A stretch of 36,148 nucleotides of DNA from Pseudolabrys sp. (lineage in GTDB: Bacteria; Pseudomonadota; Alphaproteobacteria; Rhizobiales; Xanthobacteraceae): contig JADGGK010000029.1 in assembly GCA_019689975.1 (NCBI GenBank), forward strand, positions 1 to 36,148, given 5' to 3'. The translations under genes and the position numbers were made by a program. Shown piece after piece: positions 24,641-33,757 of this stretch (positions are counted from its first letter, which is position 1; every line of letters begins with the position of its first letter). The notes beneath the pieces are model-generated. The model was given only the letters and a program-made list of their open reading frames with translations. It was not told the DNA's origin and did not search any database.

Positions 24641-25450
24641 TCAAAGCTGCACCGCGTAGCCGCCGTCCACCGGAATTGCCGCGCCGGAGATGAAATCCGA
24701 GGCGCGGCTTGCGAGGAAGACGGCGATGCCGGCGAAATCGCTCGGGTCGCCCCAGCGACCGGCGGGAGTGCGGGCGAGCACCTTGGATTCGAGATCGGGG
24801 ACAGCGGCTTTGGCGCGGCGCGCAAATGCCGTCTCGATGAAACCGGGAAGGATGGCATTAACCTGGATGTTATCCTTGCCCCAGGCGACGGCGAGCCCCC
24901 GCGTGAGCTGCAAAATGCCGCCTTTGCTCGCGGTGTAGGGAACGTTGAAGCTGCCGCCGAACCACGAGGTCATTGAGCCGATATTGATGATCTTGCCGCG
25001 GCCCCGCCGTTTGAGTTCCGGATATACCGCTCGCGCGCCGAGAAAGGCGCCGGTGAGATTGGTGTCGATAATCATCTGCCATTCCGACAGCGATACCGCT
25101 TCGGGCGCCTTGGCGAGCGAGATGCCGGCATTATTGACGAGGATGTCGATACGGCCGAACCGCTCGACGGTCTCGGCCACGATGCGGCTCCAATCGCTCT
25201 CTTGCCCGACGTCGGCGTTGATGGCGTGGGCGCGGACGTCGAACAGGCGCAACCGTTCGAGAGCCTGCGTGGTGTCGCCCCGCTCAACGATGACGATGTC
25301 GGCACGCGCGCAGGCGAGGCCTTCGGCAATGCCGAGGCCGATGCCGCCTCCGCCACCGGTGACGATGGCAAGACAGCCGGACAGATCGAACAAATTTGTC
25401 AGACTCGGCCTCGCAGCCCGATCCATGGATGCATGAAGATTATCGGCCAT
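24641..25450 (-). CDS. SDR family NAD(P)-dependent oxidoreductase
   Basis: A 269-residue classical short-chain dehydrogenase/reductase. The cofactor loop is TGGGGGIG (31-38), followed by NNAG (106-109). The catalytic triad is S159 (IGSMTS), Y172 and K176 (YTASK). The C-terminal PGFIETAF and SGAAIPVDGGYAVQL are typical. It oxidises or reduces an alcohol/ketone pair. It is the third gene of a leftward unit after the binding protein and the GldA-like gene, whose 3' end it overlaps by 11 bases. Possible starts are 25450, 25465 (TTG) and 25426. None has a strong ribosome site, and 25450 is chosen for coupling. Confidence 0.92.
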   Translation of the reverse strand: MADNLHASMDRAARPSLTNLFDLSGCLAIVTGGGGGIGLGIAEGLACARADIVIVERGDTTQALERLRLFDVRAHAINADVGQESDWSRIVAETVERFGRIDILVNNAGISLAKAPEAVSLSEWQMIIDTNLTGAFLGARAVYPELKRRGRGKIINIGSMTSWFGGSFNVPYTASKGGILQLTRGLAVAWGKDNIQVNAILPGFIETAFARRAKAAVPDLESKVLARTPAGRWGDPSDFAGIAVFLASRASDFISGAAIPVDGGYAVQL

Positions 25451-26555
25451 GGCCGATCGCGCCAACTTCGCGCGCGCTGCGGGCTTCTACCTCGCGGATC
25501 GCATGTCGCACGCGATCGACCGTGATTTCCTTTGCCTGCGAGGCGATGTAAGGACTGGCGGCAGTGGCGGCGGCGATGGTTTCGATCTCCTCCTCACTCG
25601 GATCGCTCAAGCCGAGATCGGCGAGCCGCAACGGCAGTCCGACCTCGCGCAGGAAAGTGCGCAATTCCCCGATTTCCGTATCCGGTCTCTGCTCGAACGT
25701 AACCTGTACCAGGGTTCCGTAGGCGGCTTGCTCGCCGTGCAGCGCGTCCTTCGCTCCCCGCACCAGAAGCAGGCCGCGCACCACCGAATGAGCGATCCAA
25801 AGTCCGCCGTTCTCGAATGCGAGACTGCTGAGCAAGAGCGACGCCTCGACGACGCATTCGAGATCCTCGGTCACGAGTTTCGCTTCGGCCGCTCGCATTG
25901 CGGCAGGGCCGTGGCTGCGCAACAGCTCGTAGCAATCGTCGGCGATCAGCCGCGCCGAACGCAGCGGCGGCGTGCCGTGTTTCGTGAGGCCGCCGCCGCG
26001 CCAACAACCTTCCGCCTCGAATTTTTTGGCCACGGCGTCGCCCATGCCGGCCCGCAAGTAACGTTTGGGCGCATTCGCGATGATCTCGGTATCGACCAAC
26101 ACATAGGCCGGATTACGCTCGAGTTGCTCGACCACCACCGGCCGATGCTGCTCGTCGTAAATTCCGATGCCGCGCGCGGCAGGCGCATCGGTCGAGGCGA
26201 TCGTCGGCACGCTGACGAAGGGCAATTGCAGGCGACGCGCCACGCCCTTGCCCGCATCGAGCGCACGCCCGCCGCCCACGCCCACCACGACCTCGGGCTG
26301 TTGCTCGCGCGCCCATGCGGTCAGTGCTTCGATCGTCGCCAGCGTGTTTTCCCCGCTGAAGGGGTGGATCCGCGCGATCACGCCGGCATCGCAAAAACTA
26401 TGATCGAGCCGTTCGCGTATCAACGGAATGACATCGCGGTCGCAGACGACCACGGCCTTTTTTCCGAGGGTGGCTGTTTTGGCACCGACGAGGTCGACAA
26501 CACCGCGGCCCTGCACATATTGACCTGGTGCCATGAAGATTCGGGGCGCTGCCAT
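25440..26555 (-). CDS. Iron-containing alcohol dehydrogenase family, glycerol dehydrogenase (GldA)-like
   Basis: A 371-residue enzyme of the GldA branch. PRIFMAPGQYVQGRG opens the protein. The nucleotide-binding motif is GVGGGRALDAGKGVA (92-106), followed by VPTIASTDAPAA, characteristic of glycerol dehydrogenases. The metal ligands correspond to D173 (AGMGDAVAKK), H256 (IAHSVVRG) and H273 (LHGEQAAYGT). It should interconvert a vicinal diol or hydroxy compound and its ketone with NAD(H). Glycerol is not implied, given the catabolic neighbours. The start at 26555 gives the family N terminus, but the ribosome site is weak. In-frame starts at 26594 and 26660 would add residues without family support. 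Confidence 0.88.
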   Translation of the reverse strand: MAAPRIFMAPGQYVQGRGVVDLVGAKTATLGKKAVVVCDRDVIPLIRERLDHSFCDAGVIARIHPFSGENTLATIEALTAWAREQQPEVVVGVGGGRALDAGKGVARRLQLPFVSVPTIASTDAPAARGIGIYDEQHRPVVVEQLERNPAYVLVDTEIIANAPKRYLRAGMGDAVAKKFEAEGCWRGGGLTKHGTPPLRSARLIADDCYELLRSHGPAAMRAAEAKLVTEDLECVVEASLLLSSLAFENGGLWIAHSVVRGLLLVRGAKDALHGEQAAYGTLVQVTFEQRPDTEIGELRTFLREVGLPLRLADLGLSDPSEEEIETIAAATAASPYIASQAKEITVDRVRHAIREVEARSAREVGAIGHGR

Positions 26556-26717
26556 TTTTTTATCGTGATGTCGGATCGGAACCGGTATTGCCATCGGGCG
26601 AGAAATTGATGCGGGCGCCGACCTCGAGCGTTGTTCGATCCTCCCCGGCCATTCAAGCACGGGATGGCCTCGGAGCTGGCCGTGGGGTTGCGCCCCGAGG
26701 CATCGCTTGCGGCTCGG

Positions 26718-27902
26718 CTACGACCCTTTCCGCGCCGGGAAGGTGTCGACGACCACGTTCGCCTTGTGGCCGTTTATTTTCTCAACTTTGCGAATGTAGA
26801 CGTTCATCGTGATGTCGCGTGTATCGGCTTCTATCTTTACCGGTCCACGCGGGCTTTCGAAAGTAAAGCCGCGCACTGCGTCTACCGCCGCCGTTCCATC
26901 GAACGGCTTGCCTTGCTGCGACTCGATCATCTTGTAGATCACGCGTAAACCATCGTAAGCAGGAGGCACGAACAATCCGATTGGCGTGTTGGCGCCGAAT
27001 TTCTTCTGGAAGACACTCTTGAACTTCAAGTTCTCAGCGTTGGTCAGGCTGGACGCATAATGATGAGCTGAATAGAAACCGAGCACCGAATCGTCAAACA
27101 GATGCAAATCGGGATCGTCAGTCTCAGCTTGGCCGATCACCATGACTTTGTCGTTCCCGAGAATGCCGCGCGCGGCCAGTGCCTTGAGCGCGCTGACGGC
27201 CGGCGCTCCCGTGACCAGGAAGGCGACCACGGCGTCGGGTTTAGCGTTAGCAATGCGCTCGGCATAGGGCGCAAAGTCGACGGTATTGAGGGGAATATGG
27301 TCGATGCCGACGATTTCGCGGCCTGCGGCGAGAATAACCTGCTTAGCTGCTTCCTCGGTGGCGATGCCCGGCGCATAGTCGGCGACCGCGATATAGAAGC
27401 GCTTCTTGCCGTTTTTGAGCGCAAATTCTGCCTGCGGCGCTGCGACCTGGGTTATCGTGTCGCCGACGCGTACGAAATAAGGTGACTGCTTGACGATGCT
27501 CGGAGTCGCGCCGTTGAAGATGACGCCCGGTGTTTTGGTTTCTGTCAACACGGAGGCCGCCGCAAAGGATTCGGGCGAAAGGAAAAAGCCGCCGATCACG
27601 GCGACCTTGTCTTTGACAATCAATTCCTCCGCCAGTCGCTTGGCGGTCGCTGGGTTCGACCCGCCCACGTCGCGGTAGACCAACTCGACCTCACGACCTC
27701 CGACGCGCGTTCCGTACAGCGCGAGAAAACATTCGATGCCCTGCCGGTATTCTTGGCCGGCGGTCGCGAACGGTCCAGAAAATTGACCGATAATTCCGAC
27801 CTTGATCTTTTCCTGCGCTAAGGCCGCGCTATGTGCCACCATAAGGGACGCCGCAAGTCCTAAGCAGGCTAGCGAGGCGCGAATGACTCTAGCAATCTGC
27901 AA
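26718..27902 (-). CDS. ABC transporter substrate-binding protein, Liv/HAAT type (system 2)
   Basis: A 394-residue periplasmic binding protein. The mature N terminus EKIKVGIIGQFSGPFATAGQEYRQG is typical of Liv-type receptors. A clear Sec signal peptide runs to about residue 29 (ALA-QE). The start is a TTG at 27902: GGAGGA lies 6 nt before it, and it gives a well-formed signal peptide. The first upstream in-frame ATG (27947) would translate the ribosome site itself. It is transcribed away from the permease and ATPase genes that begin at 28627, with a long shared control region between. It is the likely receptor for that second importer. Confidence 0.92.
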   Translation of the reverse strand: MQIARVIRASLACLGLAASLMVAHSAALAQEKIKVGIIGQFSGPFATAGQEYRQGIECFLALYGTRVGGREVELVYRDVGGSNPATAKRLAEELIVKDKVAVIGGFFLSPESFAAASVLTETKTPGVIFNGATPSIVKQSPYFVRVGDTITQVAAPQAEFALKNGKKRFYIAVADYAPGIATEEAAKQVILAAGREIVGIDHIPLNTVDFAPYAERIANAKPDAVVAFLVTGAPAVSALKALAARGILGNDKVMVIGQAETDDPDLHLFDDSVLGFYSAHHYASSLTNAENLKFKSVFQKKFGANTPIGLFVPPAYDGLRVIYKMIESQQGKPFDGTAAVDAVRGFTFESPRGPVKIEADTRDITMNVYIRKVEKINGHKANVVVDTFPARKGS

Positions 27903-28060
27903 TTCTGTTCCTCCGCCTTTTTTTAGGCGCGCGAGATGCGTTCGCACGACAATGGATCCGCGGTCCCGGAAGGGGCCGCCGACGAGTTCGGCATTCGACG
28001 AAAATCGGACGCCACCACGTTTCGGTTAAGAACACTTGGGCACGGACTGCCATAGGTCAA

Positions 28061-28088
28061 ATTGTTTATCATTATTGTTACGATCATT
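28061..28088. promoter_or_regulatory. Tandem direct repeat ATTGTT-n-ATCATT, candidate operator
   Basis: ATTGTTTATCATT (28061-28073) is followed at once by ATTGTTACGATCATT (28074-28088). Both copies are ATTGTT then ATCATT, with a 1-nt or 3-nt spacer. It lies about 160 bp upstream of the TTG start of the binding-protein gene, in one of the most AT-rich spots of the window. It looks like a pair of regulator binding sites. Confidence 0.4.
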
Positions 28089-28239
28089 GACAGTGATTCC
28101 GGCATGCCCAGCGCGCTGGATTTGGCGCGTGAATTGCAATCGTTGCGACCCAAGCATGGACCATTGGCGCTCGTAGCCGCGTCCCGGCGCGGGCTCGTCG
28201 ATGCCCGGGAGTGTCCAACCGCGCCATGCCCGCATTAGA

Positions 28240-28256
28240 AATCATAAATTATGATT
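28240..28256. promoter_or_regulatory. Palindrome AATCATAAATTATGATT, candidate operator
   Basis: AATCATAA and TTATGATT are exact inverses around one central base. The ATCAT core is shared with the tandem repeat 150 bp away, so one regulator may bind both. No candidate regulator gene is directly adjacent; the nearest is the LysR gene at 35042. Confidence 0.45.
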
Positions 28257-28626
28257 GTGAAGATAGGAATACGCAATTTGACATGATGGTGTGCAGTAGC
28301 CAAGCATGTGGGTGAGACGTCCGTCCGCAAGTGCAAAACACCATGACAATTACGCCGGCTCATCGTGGCATGCCACGCGCTCCGCGAATGCCTATCCGAT
28401 GCGCATGCTACGGAATTGCGCGCGGCCGATCGCTGCCTCGGACGCCGTTTCCGCTTTAGATGACCGGACTCGCTGCGCAACCGACAAATTCCGCCGCGGT
28501 CGGGCATTGGCTCGTCCGGGCGCCGGCGGCCTTGCGACGCGGCCGGCGCCACGTCCCATTGGTTTTGACCGGGCGTCGATGGTGGCAGGCAAGCACCGAA
28601 TGCCATTTTTTTGCGGGCATCATCTG

Positions 28627-29508
28627 ATGGATGCGTTGTTGTCGAGCCTTTCGTTTGTCACGCTCTACGGCCTTTCGTACGGCGTCGTCTTGTTCACCAT
28701 TTCCATCGGTCTGGTCGTAACCATGGGATTGATGCGCGTGATCAACATGGCGCACGGAGCTTTTGCCGCGCTTGGTGGCTATGTCGCCGTCAGTCTAATG
28801 AATGCGTACTCGGTTCCGTTCGCGATCGCGGTGCCGGTAGCGGTGATCGCGGTTGCGCTGTTCGGCGTCGTGATAGAGCGTCTGTTCTATGCGCACATCT
28901 ACACCGCGAGCGAGCTCGACCAAGTATTGTTGACCGTCGGGCTCGCCTATGTGGCGGTTGCCGGTCTCAATCTCGCCTTCGGGCCGAACGTATTTCCCGG
29001 CCAACTGCCGCGCCTGCTCACTGCCAATGTCGATATCGGCATCCGCACCTTCCAGGTCTATCGCTTGTTTCTGATCGCTGTCGGTCTCTTGCTCGTGCTC
29101 GTGCTTTGGTATGTGTTCGATCGCACCAGTTTCGGTGCACGGTTGCGCGCAGCGGTTGACAACAGGACCATGGCGCAGGCCATAGGCATTGACGTGCCGA
29201 AGCTATTTTCGCTCGTTTTTTCGGTCGGCTGTGGATTGGCCGCGCTCGGCGGCGCGATCGGCTATGCGATCTTACCGCTCGAGCCGCTCTACCCGTTCAA
29301 ATATCTCGTGCTCGTGCTTATTGTGGTGTCGCTTACAGGATTCGGTAACATCAAGCCGTCCGTGTGGGTTGCCATCTTCGTCGGCGTAATCGATACGGCC
29401 TGTCGCCTCCTGTTTCCGAGTGCTGGCGCCTTCATCATTTACGCGATCCTTATCGGCCTCATCATTCATAAACATGCCGGTTTTCTCAGCCGCAGGAGTT
29501 CGTCGTGA
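28627..29508 (+). CDS. ABC transporter permease, LivH type (system 2)
   Basis: A 293-residue inner-membrane permease. LMRVINMAHGAFAALGGYVAV (about 35-55) is the LivH hallmark, and the conserved region LVLIVVSLTGFGNIKPSVWVAIFVG lies near the end. The start at 28627 gives the usual short N terminus before the first membrane helix. The same frame is open back to 28306, but that part has no family match. The ribosome site is weak. It pairs with the LivM-type protein, whose GTG overlaps its stop. Confidence 0.91.
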   Translation: MDALLSSLSFVTLYGLSYGVVLFTISIGLVVTMGLMRVINMAHGAFAALGGYVAVSLMNAYSVPFAIAVPVAVIAVALFGVVIERLFYAHIYTASELDQVLLTVGLAYVAVAGLNLAFGPNVFPGQLPRLLTANVDIGIRTFQVYRLFLIAVGLLLVLVLWYVFDRTSFGARLRAAVDNRTMAQAIGIDVPKLFSLVFSVGCGLAALGGAIGYAILPLEPLYPFKYLVLVLIVVSLTGFGNIKPSVWVAIFVGVIDTACRLLFPSAGAFIIYAILIGLIIHKHAGFLSRRSSS

Positions 29509-30491
29509 CGGCGCGCTCGGAATTACTCGAACGCCACTCCTATAACCCCATCGAAGCGCTCTATTGGCTGCTGCTGATTGGTACGTTTTTCGCCTTTCCG
29601 AACTATCTTTCGATCGCGACCACCGTAGTGATCATGGCGCTATTTGCGCTCTCGTTGGACCTTGTGTTGGGATTCGCTGGCATCGTCACATTGGGTCACG
29701 CCGCCTATTTCGGCATCGGCGCGTATACTGCGGCGCTGCTCGCCTCCGGAGGCTGGCGCGAACCAATTATTGACGCCGTGCTTGCCGGCCTCGCCTCGGC
29801 TGGGCTTGCCCTCATGATCGGGCCGGCGCTTTTGCTGCTTGATGGCCTGCCGCTGATCATGGTGACCATGGCCGTAAGCGCGATCCTGTTTGAAGCCGCC
29901 AACAAGGCCAGCTGGCTCACAGGCGGCGACGACGGTCTGCGCGATTTCAGTTTTTTGCCTGTTTTCGGCTTGTTTCCCTGGTCGGTTTACGGGCAGACCT
30001 CGTATCTCTACGCACTGGGATGGCTCGCCCTGCTGTTCGTACTGGTTCGCCGGGTGGTGAGTTCGCCCTTCGGCGTGGCGCTGCAAGGCATCCGCGAGAA
30101 CCGAGCCCGCATGAGGCTGATCGGTTCGCCGGTGATCGGCCACTTGGTGCGGGCCTACACGCTTTCAGCCTTCATGGCGGGAATAGCCGGCGCGGTTCAT
30201 GCCCAAACCAATAAGTTCGTCAGCCTTGAGGTGCTCGGCATCGATACGTCGGTCGACGTGGTGGTCATGCTCGTGCTGGGCGGCATCGGACGTCTCTATG
30301 GCGCGCTGATCGGCGCACCCATCTACATCCTGGTCAAACATTTCGCTGCCGAGTGGAATCCGTACCATTGGATGTTCATCATCGGCGCGCTGTTAATCGT
30401 CGCGGTTCGCTTCGGGTATGGTGGCCTTCTCGGCATCCTCGGACGGATTGAAGCCTGGTTCGCGCGGGCAAGAGGGACCCGAAAGCCGTGA
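29505..30491 (+). CDS. ABC transporter permease, LivM type (system 2)
   Basis: A 328-residue inner-membrane permease. LVLGFAGIVTLGHAAYFGIGAYTAALLAS and VVVMLVLGGIGRLYGALIGAP are the LivM family motifs. The GTG start overlaps the LivH stop (GTGA). The stop in turn overlaps the GTG of the LivG-type gene in the same way. It has a shorter N terminus than its counterpart in system 1, without the basic extension. Confidence 0.92.
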   Translation: MTARSELLERHSYNPIEALYWLLLIGTFFAFPNYLSIATTVVIMALFALSLDLVLGFAGIVTLGHAAYFGIGAYTAALLASGGWREPIIDAVLAGLASAGLALMIGPALLLLDGLPLIMVTMAVSAILFEAANKASWLTGGDDGLRDFSFLPVFGLFPWSVYGQTSYLYALGWLALLFVLVRRVVSSPFGVALQGIRENRARMRLIGSPVIGHLVRAYTLSAFMAGIAGAVHAQTNKFVSLEVLGIDTSVDVVVMLVLGGIGRLYGALIGAPIYILVKHFAAEWNPYHWMFIIGALLIVAVRFGYGGLLGILGRIEAWFARARGTRKP

Positions 30492-31267
30492 CGGCCGCGC
30501 TCGAAACTTTCGATCTCTGTAAGACCTTCGGCGCGCTCAAGGTCGTCGACCGCGTCAGCCTACGCCTCCCGCAGGGCGCGCGCCACGCTCTGATTGGCCC
30601 AAACGGGGCCGGCAAGACCACGCTCGTGCAATTGCTTTCCGGCGTGCTGCGTGCCGATTCCGGGCGGATTTTGCTCGCCGGCGCCGACATTACCACCAGC
30701 AGCCAGCAGCGTCGCGTGAAACAGGGGTTGGTGCGCACGTTCCAGGTGACCAATCTGTTTCGCGGGCTGAGCGTGCTCGAAAACGTGTTTCTCGCGGTGA
30801 GCGAACGGCAGGGGGCAAGCCGCCAAATGTTCGCCGCAGCCGGTCGCCGGCGCGATTTGATCGAGCGGGCGGAAGCGATCATCGAGCAACTCGGCCTTGC
30901 CGGTGACCGCCATCGCCGGATTTCCGAGATTGCCTACGGACAGCAGCGGCTCGTCGAGATCGCGGTCGCACTTAGCCTCGATCCCAAGGTCCTGCTGCTC
31001 GACGAGCCGGCAGCAGGCATCCCGAGTAGGGAGACGTCGCTCCTACTCGACGCAGTCGAGCGCCTGCCGCCAGACATCGCGATTTTGATGATCGAACACG
31101 ACATGCACGTTGTCCGCCGCTTCGCGCGCGAGGTAAGCGTGCTCGTCGGCGGCCGCATCCTGATGACCGGCCTCCCGCACGAGGTGATGTCCTCGCAAGA
31201 GGTGCATTCTGTCTATCTCGGTCAAGCGGGGCAAAAACGCTTTACCGCGGGCGTGCCCCATGTTTGA
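30488..31267 (+). CDS. ABC transporter ATP-binding protein, LivG type (system 2)
   Basis: A 259-residue ATPase. Walker A is GPNGAGKTT (37-45), the signature is the LivG-like form IAYGQQRLVEIA (148-159), and Walker B is VLLLDEP (168-174). The switch His is in MIEHDMHVV. The GTG start overlaps the upstream stop, and its 3' end overlaps the LivF-type gene by 8 bases. It powers import together with the LivF-type protein. Confidence 0.93.
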   Translation: MTAALETFDLCKTFGALKVVDRVSLRLPQGARHALIGPNGAGKTTLVQLLSGVLRADSGRILLAGADITTSSQQRRVKQGLVRTFQVTNLFRGLSVLENVFLAVSERQGASRQMFAAAGRRRDLIERAEAIIEQLGLAGDRHRRISEIAYGQQRLVEIAVALSLDPKVLLLDEPAAGIPSRETSLLLDAVERLPPDIAILMIEHDMHVVRRFAREVSVLVGGRILMTGLPHEVMSSQEVHSVYLGQAGQKRFTAGVPHV

Positions 31268-32006
31268 GATTGAGAGATTGACCGGCGGTTGGGGTCAGAC
31301 CACGATCGTCGAGGGTCTGGATTTATCGCTCGCGCCCGGCGAGACCGTCGCCATCGTGGGCCGTAATGGCGTCGGCAAAAGCACGCTACTTGAGCTTATC
31401 GTTGGGCGTGCCCAGCGTCACACCGGTTGCATCCGTTTGGGCGGCCGCGAGCTTTCCAACCTTCCCATCCACGCACGCGCGCTCGCCGGTCTCGGCTATG
31501 TGCCGCAGGAGCGCGAAGTGTTCGCGAGTCTCACCGTACGGGAGCACCTAGCGGTCGCGTCGCGGCCCGGCCGGTGGAGCGAAGGGGCTATCATCGACCT
31601 GTTTCCACCGCTGGGCCGCCGGCTCAGCAATCTCGGTTCACAGCTCTCCGGTGGTGAGCAGCAGATGCTTGCTATTGCGCGCGCGCTCATCGGGAATCCT
31701 AAAGTTCTGCTGATGGATGAGCCGTCCGAAGGCCTTGCGCCGGTGGTGGTCGAGCAGCTTGTGCACGGCATGCGCTCGGTCGTGAACGACGGCGAGCTTT
31801 CCGTGCTGCTGGTCGAGCAACGCGTTGATATCGCGCTCGAACTCGCCAGCCGTTGCTTGGTGATGGATCGCGGACGCTTCGTCTATCAGGGCACCAGCGA
31901 CCAGCTGCGGCAGGACAGCGATCGACTTGCCCATCTTATTGGGCTCGATCAGGAAAACCGATTTACGGCAACAAACCCGCACATTCAATCAGGAGTAAAG
32001 CGATGA
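31260..32006 (+). CDS. ABC transporter ATP-binding protein, LivF type (system 2)
   Basis: A 248-residue ATPase. Walker A is GRNGVGKST (34-42), followed by GYVPQEREVFASLTVREHL, the signature LSGGEQQMLAIAR and Walker B VLLMDEP then SEGLAP. Its stop overlaps the ATG of the amidohydrolase gene (ATGA), tying the importer directly to a catabolic enzyme in one operon. Confidence 0.93.
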   Translation: MFEIERLTGGWGQTTIVEGLDLSLAPGETVAIVGRNGVGKSTLLELIVGRAQRHTGCIRLGGRELSNLPIHARALAGLGYVPQEREVFASLTVREHLAVASRPGRWSEGAIIDLFPPLGRRLSNLGSQLSGGEQQMLAIARALIGNPKVLLMDEPSEGLAPVVVEQLVHGMRSVVNDGELSVLLVEQRVDIALELASRCLVMDRGRFVYQGTSDQLRQDSDRLAHLIGLDQENRFTATNPHIQSGVKR

Positions 32007-33130
32007 AAGTGATCGAACCCTATACCGCTGTTTGCTTGCAGACTACGCCGCCGGTAGTGCTCAACAACGCCGAGCTGCGCGAGGCGATCCGCTACGTGAC
32101 CGGGATGTTTCCGTGGTGCACGCGCACCGGTGCGGAGCCTTCCCTCGGCGTGCGCGGTGAGGAGCACCGCTTCGCGCCGGTCAAGCTGATCGCGACGCCG
32201 GAATTTGGCATCTTTACCTTCCCGGGGCCGAAGGAGAAAGCAACCGACTACATCCTGAGTAACGGTCTTGCGGTCAAAATTCCTGGTCCTGAGACCGACA
32301 TGATCGCGGCCAAAGCAAAGGAGCTCGACGTCTTTGTGGCCGCCATGCTCTACGAATACGATCCAGAATGGCCGGACCGCTATTTCAACACCATGTTCTT
32401 GATCAATCCCAAGGGGGAGATCGTCGTCAAACATCGTAAGATGTATATTCCCTTGTTCATGTCGGTCGACGTGAGCCCGCACGATTTCTACGACCAGTAC
32501 ATTGAGCGCTACGGCGATTCACTCGACACCTTTTATCCGGTGGGGCGCACCGAGATTGGCAATATCGGCTTCTGCATCTGCACCGAGGGATGGTTCCCCG
32601 AGAATTTCCGTGCGCTAGCACTAAATGGCGCGGAAATCGTCCTGCACCCTAACTTCAACGAGCCATTCTACTCGCCGCCGATGAATACCTGGGAAGTTCT
32701 CAATCGCGCGGCGGCGATCAACAACATGATCTATGTGATCGGCTGCGCGGTCGGCGACGCGAAATCGGCACGCCCGGACGTGGCCAGCCTGAAATATCCG
32801 TTTCGCCCGCAACTGTTTTGTCCGGGCGACGCGATGATCGTGGACTATGAGGGCGCCATCATTGCGCGCAGCCCCTATCCAGGCGAGACGGCCTGCTGGG
32901 GTACCATTCGCATCAATGAGCTGCGCAAGCGACGCACCGATCCCTGGAACTACATTGCCATGCTGCGCACGGAGCCGTTGCACAAACATGTCTACAGCAA
33001 GCCGCTCTATCCGAAAAATCTCTTTCCCAAGGAGCAGTGGAAAGAGGTTTCGGAGGTGATCAAGCGCGCCCCGCTCGATACTATACGGCGGTTGCAGAAA
33101 GAAGGCGTGTTCGAGACGCCGGATCAGTAG
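32003..33130 (+). CDS. Nitrilase-superfamily carbon-nitrogen hydrolase
   Basis: A 375-residue enzyme with the Glu-Lys-Cys triad of the nitrilase superfamily: E67 (ATPEFGIF), K146 (KHRKMYIP) and C193 (CICTEGWFPENFR). The CTEGxFPE arrangement resembles aliphatic amidase and formamidase branches more than true nitrilases. The reaction is probably hydrolysis of an amide, carbamoyl or nitrile bond, with release of ammonia. The start at 32003 follows AGGAGTAAAG and overlaps the LivF stop. The C-terminal extension (about 310-375) is longer than in small amidases. The coupled importer probably delivers the substrate. Confidence 0.88.
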   Translation: MKVIEPYTAVCLQTTPPVVLNNAELREAIRYVTGMFPWCTRTGAEPSLGVRGEEHRFAPVKLIATPEFGIFTFPGPKEKATDYILSNGLAVKIPGPETDMIAAKAKELDVFVAAMLYEYDPEWPDRYFNTMFLINPKGEIVVKHRKMYIPLFMSVDVSPHDFYDQYIERYGDSLDTFYPVGRTEIGNIGFCICTEGWFPENFRALALNGAEIVLHPNFNEPFYSPPMNTWEVLNRAAAINNMIYVIGCAVGDAKSARPDVASLKYPFRPQLFCPGDAMIVDYEGAIIARSPYPGETACWGTIRINELRKRRTDPWNYIAMLRTEPLHKHVYSKPLYPKNLFPKEQWKEVSEVIKRAPLDTIRRLQKEGVFETPDQ

Positions 33131-33244
33131 GCGGCTTGGGTTTATCGAACGCGGTGCGGTGATCGCCGGCTCGCCGTGCGGCGGATCGGCGACGCAAAGG
33201 CTCGGCATTGCGTCAAACGAGGATGAAGACCCGAAAGGCAAAGC

Positions 33245-33748
33245 ATGAACAAAAGCGATTGGGTAGGACGCTTTTATGAAGATTTCAACGTCGGCGACGT
33301 CTACCGCAGCCGCATCGGGCGAACCATTTCGGAGGCCGATAATACCTGGTTCACGCTACTCACCAACAATACCAATCAGATTCATTTCAACGCCGAATAC
33401 GCCAAGCGGAGCGACTTCGGTCGGCTCTTGGTCAACAGCACGTTCACGCTCGCGGTCGTGGTGGGCCTCGGCGTTGCGGACGTCAGCGAGAATGGTTTTG
33501 CTCTCGGCTGGGAGAAGATCGATTTGCCGAACCCCGTCTTTGTTGGTGATACGCTCTATTGCGTGCAGGAGATCGTCGACAAGCGCGAATCCCGTACCAA
33601 GCCGAAATGGGGTCTAGTCAAGGTCAAAACCCTCGGTCTCAAACAGGACGGTTCGGTCGTGATCGAATTTGTTCGTACCGTTATGGTTTGGAAACGTGCC
33701 TTTGCGCCCCTGCGCAACGCAGTTTCCGAAGCCAAAATCGATGGCTGA
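33245..33748 (+). CDS. MaoC family dehydratase
   Basis: A 167-residue hot-dog-fold protein of the MaoC type. It should hydrate or dehydrate a CoA ester. The active-site segment reads LLTNNTNQIHFNAEYA. H47 matches the catalytic His, but the usual Asp (as in GDFNPIH) is Asn42. Asn here occurs in some MaoC subfamilies, so activity is not excluded. AAAGG precedes the ATG. It lies 114 bp after the amidohydrolase gene and 9 bp before the CaiB gene. MaoC beside CaiB recalls the mesaconyl (2-methylfumaryl)-CoA hydratase and isomerase pair, a possible but unproven parallel. Confidence 0.9.
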   Translation: MNKSDWVGRFYEDFNVGDVYRSRIGRTISEADNTWFTLLTNNTNQIHFNAEYAKRSDFGRLLVNSTFTLAVVVGLGVADVSENGFALGWEKIDLPNPVFVGDTLYCVQEIVDKRESRTKPKWGLVKVKTLGLKQDGSVVIEFVRTVMVWKRAFAPLRNAVSEAKIDG

Positions 33749-33757
33749 AGGTCATCG

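Larger units (their letters stand above)
27903..28626. other. Divergent control region between import system 2 operons
   Basis: About 720 bases separating the leftward binding-protein gene from the rightward permease gene. It is unusually long and locally AT-rich. It holds a tandem repeat (28061-28088) and a palindrome (28240-28256). The frame that extends the permease gene upstream to 28306 is Arg/Pro-rich without family match and is taken as noncoding. No small gene is supported. Confidence 0.55.

Noticed and set aside
25449-26609. Rightward open frame of 386 codons
   Set aside because: It is the complement of the GldA-like gene, whose own frame has clear motifs.
28306-28626. N-terminal extension of the system-2 LivH gene
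   Set aside because: It is Arg/Pro-rich with no family similarity, and the usual LivH N terminus begins at 28627.
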